Assembly (NCBI GenBank): GCA_002794735.1 | Contig: NBAZ01000002.1 | Span: 1,488,001 to 1,552,000, forward strand | Reading direction: 5' to 3' | Source: Pyrrhoderma lamaoense | Taxonomy: Eukaryota; Basidiomycota; Agaricomycetes; Hymenochaetales; Hymenochaetaceae | DNA length: 64,000 nt | Shown: one piece after another, positions 59,749-64,000 of the stretch | Position numbering within the stretch: the stretch's first letter is position 1 | Layout: every line of letters starts with the position of its first letter | Notes under the pieces: generated by a model | Told to the model about the DNA's origin: nothing | What the model saw: only the letters and a program-made list of their open reading frames with translations | The model's database searches: none | Position numbers and translations under genes: made by a program

Positions 59749-60998
59749 GCGGTGTTCTGAATGCTGCTTTCCACTGGTCTCCTTCTTTGATACGTATGTT
59801 GTTGTATCCCCACCGTAAGTCAAGTTTAGAGAATACCTGTGCTTTAGCTAGTTGGTCTACTAGGGTTTGTGTGAGGGGTAATGGATAGCGGTTCTTTATA
59901 GTTATAGCGTTGAGTCTTCGGTAGTCTACTACGAGCCATAGTGTACCATCTTTCTTTTTAACAAAGAAGACTGGGGCCGCTGCTGGTGATTTGGATGGTC
60001 TGATGTATCCTTTAGCCAGATTTTCTTTGACATACTCGCTCATTGCCTCGTTCTCATTGGGTGCAAGTGGGTACACTTTTGAAAACGAAGGGACTGTTCC
60101 CGGTATTAAGTCAATACTATGATCGTATGGCTTGGGGACTGGCATTCGTTCTGATGCTTGTTTAGAAAAGACTTTCGCGAACATCTTAAACTCCTCTGGG
60201 ATCTCTGTTGCTTGTTTGGGGCCTTGTTCCTGTGCTACTGACTGCGCATATGTATATGAGGCTGCTAATTTGAGAGTGACCTTCTCGTTTACTGGTGTGA
60301 AAAATGTATCTCCTTCCTCTTCTTCAAACCAATCTGCCATCTCTTCCTCCTCCCCTTCTTTGCCCATTTTCATCCTTTTCAACATCAACGGTCTCCTTTC
60401 CCATTCATCCTCCTCTTCTTCGATCTCTATTGGCGCTTCCTCAAGTGTGGTCTTTTTTATCTTTGCTGCTGTTTGTTTCTGTGGATGATTACAGTTTGCT
60501 GGGCAACGAGTGAATTTAATTTCTCCTTTTTTCCAGTTGATGTCTGGATTATGGTAGCGTAGCCAGTCAATTCTTATGATTACTTCGTCTGTTCCAATGT
60601 CTGTAATTGCGAATGTAACTGACTCTGTGTGTTGGCCGATTTTTAGTTCTAGTTGCGCGCTGTGTGTAATAGCCCCCATTGCATTTTCAGAGTTGTCTGC
60701 ATTGCGGAGTGGAATGGGGGTGTCGAGTCGTTGTGTGGATACATTGTTTAGTTTTACAAAGCGCCAGTTCAGGAAACTGGTTGATGCTCCACTGTCTATC
60801 ATTGCTTGGGTGGTTGCTGAGCGGTTTTTTCCTATCAGAGTTATGGGGATGTGTATCTGATGACGTAGATTTTTATTTCCAGACATATAGATATTAGATA
60901 CATTTTCCCTAACTAGTTCGTATTTCTGATTAAGAGAGACCTGGTTCTGCGTCACGAGCGGTGCAACCTGTCGTCGTGACGCCTCTAAAAAGACGACT
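59749..60998 (-). CDS. Gypsy-B Pol, truncated (protease and N-terminal RT)
   Basis: Open -1 relative to gag. Protease: [14 protein letters not shown] and [18 protein letters not shown] Glu-rich insert ([28 protein letters not shown]) separates it from RT, which begins [14 protein letters not shown] and reads [17 protein letters not shown] and [19 protein letters not shown], ending at KAAFRTPL where gypsy-A starts. The YxDD active site, RNase H and integrase are missing, so it is dead. Confidence 0.88.
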
Positions 60999-62307
60999 TG
61001 GGGGTTTCCTCTACCTTGTCTGTCTTTAGAAGTTTGTTGAGCAGCGCTTTCATCTCCTCTAGAGTCTGTTGATCGCTTCTCCCTTGCCCTGCTTCCTTGA
61101 CCACACTCGTCTCCTTCTTTTCTTCTTCTCCTGTCATCGCTCCTTTAGCTTTCCAGGTTGAAGATGAACTATTGTTGTTGCTGCTGCTGTTGTTATTGTC
61201 ATTGCTGTTGTTACTTGAGTACTTCCATCCTCTAGTGCATGTATTCATGCGGTGACCCCTTAAGGCGCATTTCAAGCAAAGTCCCATTCGTTTACGTCGT
61301 TCTAATTCTGCTTGTAGCACGCGTATGGGTGTGGGTGTTGTTCGTAGAGCGTCCACCTCCATTGCATCCCCTTTAGCGTGTTCAGTAGAAGAGATGTTGG
61401 TAGATATGGTTGCCTCTCTGATGCGTTGTAAGTTTTTACAAACTGTACTTGCTTGAGTGATGAACTGGCTGAGTGTCTGCGCGCGTGGGATAATAGCAAC
61501 CATGTGTCCTTTAACTTCCTTGGTGAGGCCATTTTCGTATTGGCTTGCTAGAGCGCCATCGCTCCACCCAGTTATGTCTGCTAGTCGTTGGAATTCTGCT
61601 GTGTATGCTTCGATGTCCTTGTAGCTGTTAAGCTTAAGTGCACGGATAGAACGCTCTGCATCGCCCTTCCTATCGACTGGTCCAAAGATGTTTTCAAGCT
61701 TTTTGTAGAGGAGGTTAAAGTCGTTAACTTCTGGTGCCTCGTTGGGTGTTGCCACTGTTGCTGCAATGCCCATAATGTGTCCGTAAGCTTTTCCTTTGAT
61801 TCGTGACAGTGTGTAGATAGAACGTGACCTGTCGTCTGGGTACACCTTTCCATTAGCTCCCAAATAGAGCTGAAGTTGTGTGACGAAGATATCAAATTTG
61901 TCGCGGTCGCCATGGAACTCCTCAGGCTCGTTAACCTTAGTTCGGCCTTGTGATGAGATCGCTCCCACTTGGATACCATTAAGCCGCTGAGTCAGTGCCA
62001 AAGTCTCCATCTGTAAGTCAGGGACAATCCCCATAGGATCGAGGTCATCAGTCCTTAGATCATTCATACGGCGCTCCAGGTCCGCGATACGTGTCCCCAG
62101 CCCTAGAACTAGCCCAGCTGGTGCTTCGTCTGTACCTCGTAGCTCGTTCATTCTTCCTGTCACTAGTGTCATTTGGTTTTCCAGTGCCTCCACGCGTCCA
62201 AACAGTTCATGGACTTGTGTAATGATTGGTCCCGTGATGCCGTTTATGACTGTAGTCAACTCCGCTTGCGTCCAAGTGCGAGACTGGTGGAGTGGTGTGT
62301 CTGTCAT
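60985..62307 (-). CDS. Gypsy-B Gag
   Basis: 440 aa from ATG 62307. An N-terminal coiled coil ([30 protein letters not shown]), a capsid region with [19 protein letters not shown] and [16 protein letters not shown], and a CCHC knuckle [14 protein letters not shown]. An Asn/Ser repeat tract encoded by imperfect triplet repeats follows at about 61160-61210. It ends at TAG 60985-60987 inside a five-U run. Confidence 0.9.
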   Translation of the reverse strand: MTDTPLHQSRTWTQAELTTVINGITGPIITQVHELFGRVEALENQMTLVTGRMNELRGTDEAPAGLVLGLGTRIADLERRMNDLRTDDLDPMGIVPDLQMETLALTQRLNGIQVGAISSQGRTKVNEPEEFHGDRDKFDIFVTQLQLYLGANGKVYPDDRSRSIYTLSRIKGKAYGHIMGIAATVATPNEAPEVNDFNLLYKKLENIFGPVDRKGDAERSIRALKLNSYKDIEAYTAEFQRLADITGWSDGALASQYENGLTKEVKGHMVAIIPRAQTLSQFITQASTVCKNLQRIREATISTNISSTEHAKGDAMEVDALRTTPTPIRVLQAELERRKRMGLCLKCALRGHRMNTCTRGWKYSSNNSNDNNNSSSNNNSSSSTWKAKGAMTGEEEKKETSVVKEAGQGRSDQQTLEEMKALLNKLLKTDKVEETPKSSF

Positions 62308-62523
62308 GGCTGCCTAGTTTCTTGGAAGTTTAAAGACCACAAATACTAAGATGAGTGCGATAGTGAAGACTATGAGAGTTCCTATAACAATAGGTGACTG
62401 GCAAATTAATGCAGAAAACTGAAGAGTCCGTTGTGCTCGTGTTTGGTTAAGACTGCTTTCTTCGAGGTCAATGTTGGAAGTGTCCATCCACTAGTGGTAG
62501 TGAGTAGAGAAAAGTTAACCTAA
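62308..62523 (-). other. Leader of gypsy-B between LTR and gag
   Basis: About 216 bp. The first bases after the LTR include AGGTTAACTTT (minus strand, 62521-62511), whose reverse complement recurs in the LTR at 62735-62725; a possible self-primer. A plus-strand shadow of a hydrophobic stretch is not considered coding. Confidence 0.45.
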
Positions 62524-63011
62524 TGTTACGGTCGCAGAGATCAGGCAAGCCCTATGCACGCGTGTCGTGGCAACGATAACAATAGATATGCACAGTTCTG
62601 AGTATGACGCTCAAGACCACTAGTTGACTTAGTAGCGGTTGTCTCACTGCGAGAGAACTCTACAAGTTAGTTATATTAAGTGCTACTTAGTACAATATGC
62701 TTACCTGCGAGAGAACTCTACAAGAGGTTAACTTTATGGTGGTGACGGTCAAAGAATGAAGTGTGTGGGGAGTTCTCTCGCAGATTGCCGGGTTTATATA
62801 CTAGTGGGAACAAACATTAATAAGCAATGAGTCATGGACGATAAATCAGAATGTGAGTCAGGTAACGAAGTGAGTCGTGTGAGAATGAGTCATACAAACT
62901 GAGTCACAACAAATAAGATAAAAGATGAAACAAATAACACGTCAACAACGCGTCAACATGAGTCAATAATGGACTTAGGGAAATTAAGAAAATGTCCTTT
63001 AGTTCGTAACA
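62524..63011 (-). repeat. 5' LTR of gypsy-B
   Basis: 488 bp, TGTTACGAAC...ACCGTAACA on the minus strand. CTGCGAGAGAACTC occurs twice directly (62647-62660, 62705-62718) and once inverted (62770-62783), able to form a stem. A TATATAAA box (minus strand) lies at 62800-62793. Confidence 0.85.
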
Positions 63012-63064
63012 ATCTCCGACCTAGCCGATGATCTGCGAATCTTCAAACCTCCAATCCCGTAACA
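63012..63064 (-). mobile_element. Element X copy 3, terminal fragment
   Basis: 53 bp matching the 5' end of element X (GTTACGGGATTGGAGG... on the minus strand), cut on its other side by gypsy-B. The matching point in copy 2 is inside '...GATCTCCGACC'; the rest of X3 would lie beyond the lost part of gypsy-B. Confidence 0.8.
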
Positions 63065-64000
63065 GCTACAAAGAAGGCATTCTGTTCTGCACCAATCTTA
63101 ATGCAGCCAAACGATACAAAGCCATATATCTTGAAATCCAATGCTTCAAACATAGTAGTAGGAGGAACTGTTAAACAGATCGGACCAGATGGTCAAGAAC
63201 ACCTAGTAGCATACTACTCAAAACACTTTGACTCCACCCAGCAAAACTGGACTACTTATGAAAGGGAGTTATATGCAGTTATACTACTATTGGAGTTCTG
63301 GGAATGGCATTTATTTGCACCTCTATCTGATGGACAGAAGAATCTCATATACACTGATCACAAGAATCTGGAATACTTCTTGAACAACAAAACTGTTAAT
63401 CCAAAACATATCCAATGGAGACTTAAATTGGAATGCTTCTAATATAATGTCAAGCTACAATACTTACCTGGGAAGCAAAATGTTCTAGCTGATGCTTTAT
63501 CTCGAAAAGCACAAGATGCACAGGCATCTGAACCTATAACCCCTGAGTATGTTATCCCCAAGAACATGATTGAAGACTTCTTATGAGAGAAGAGTAAAAA
63601 GAAGAAGAGGAAAGTTATTCCCCCATTAGTACTTTGTAAAGCAAGAAGAATCAGTGAAGTACTTACAGATCTAACAGAGGTTCATGATCTCAACCTTGAA
63701 GATCCTATACTTCCCTTGCTTGAAGAAGCTTACAAATCGGATGAATAGAAAAAGGAGTATGATCATGCTGGAAGAAAATGGAAATGGAAAAACATGAAAG
63801 ACACCCAATATATCAATGGAGTATGGTGAAAATCAAATCGAATCTGGATTCCCCCAATCAAGTCTTTACTCCGAAAGGTCTTTTATTAATTTCACGATTC
63901 CCCTCTTGCTGGACATGGAGGAGCTAATAACACGAGCGTTGTAGTTTGTCAAAGATATCTTTGGTCTTCACTGACAAATGATGTCAAGAGCTATGTACAA
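63065..64000 (+). pseudogene. Gypsy-C: decayed Ty3/Gypsy RNase H and integrase start (runs off window)
   Basis: RNase H region with LKSNASNIVVGGTVKQ, YYSKHFDSTQQNWTTYERE and YTDHKNLEYFLNNK, then YLPGKQNVLADALSRK and an integrase zinc-domain start (HDSPLAGHGGANNTS...SSLTNDVKSYVQ). At least five in-frame stops, several fitting C-to-T or G-to-A changes (for example TAA for CAA at about 63440). Its upstream RT part is cut off by element X copy 3. Confidence 0.85.

Larger units (their letters stand above)
59749..63011 (-). mobile_element. Gypsy-B: Ty3/Gypsy element, 3' part lost
   Basis: Minus-strand element with its 5' LTR at 62524-63011, then gag and the first part of pol, truncated inside reverse transcriptase at 59749 by gypsy-A. 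It is CpG-rich with coherent ORFs. It was inserted into a copy of element X (63012-63064). Confidence 0.88.

Overview
The window is fungal, almost certainly a basidiomycete of the Agaricomycetes type. Genes are split by many 50-90 bp GT-AG introns, and several families are typical of that group: DUF6533 and DUF6534 membrane proteins, a DUF7729-like secreted protein, a FunK1-like kinase family and a TRANK1-like UvrD helicase. Gene models are read from exon phase, splice sites and motifs, without database searches.

Layout. 1-3 kb: decayed LTR and a kinase-like gene copy (-). 3.4-6.8 kb: a metal-uptake pair, ferric/cupric reductase and CTR copper transporter (both -). 8.6-9.7 kb: secreted GPI-anchored DUF7729-like protein (-). 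10.9-12.1 kb: DUF6534 membrane protein (+). 13.4-15.6 kb: two more broken kinase-like copies, one carrying a solo LTR. 16.7-20.4 kb: CBF1-like bHLH factor (-) and Nhx1-type Na+/H+ exchanger (+), sharing a divergent promoter. 20.7-23.1 kb: DUF6533 protein (-). 24.6-26.3 kb: ALDH3-type aldehyde dehydrogenase (-). 28.9-30.0 kb: membrane-anchored methyltransferase-like protein (-). 31.7-33.2 kb: a second, poorly resolved DUF6533-like gene (-). 34.5-47.1 kb: a very large UvrD/TRANK1-like helicase gene (-), interrupted by a young gag-only LTR retrotransposon (37.0-41.0 kb).

48.4-64 kb is a nested transposon zone. A DUF6533 gene stub is cut by element X (LTR-like ends, 5-bp target duplications, one unknown ORF). 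Next comes a nearly complete chromodomain Ty3/Gypsy element (gypsy-A) with intact ORFs and almost no CpG, interrupted by a second copy of X. It is followed by a truncated gypsy-B (-), inserted in a third piece of X, which sits in a decayed gypsy-C. Insertion order reads C, X3, B, A, X2.

Functional links that can be inferred: reductase plus CTR for copper or iron uptake; exchanger and bHLH factor from one promoter. Several ordinary genes carry isolated one-base frame slips, nearly all deletions in short homopolymer runs, which look more like assembly errors than decay.
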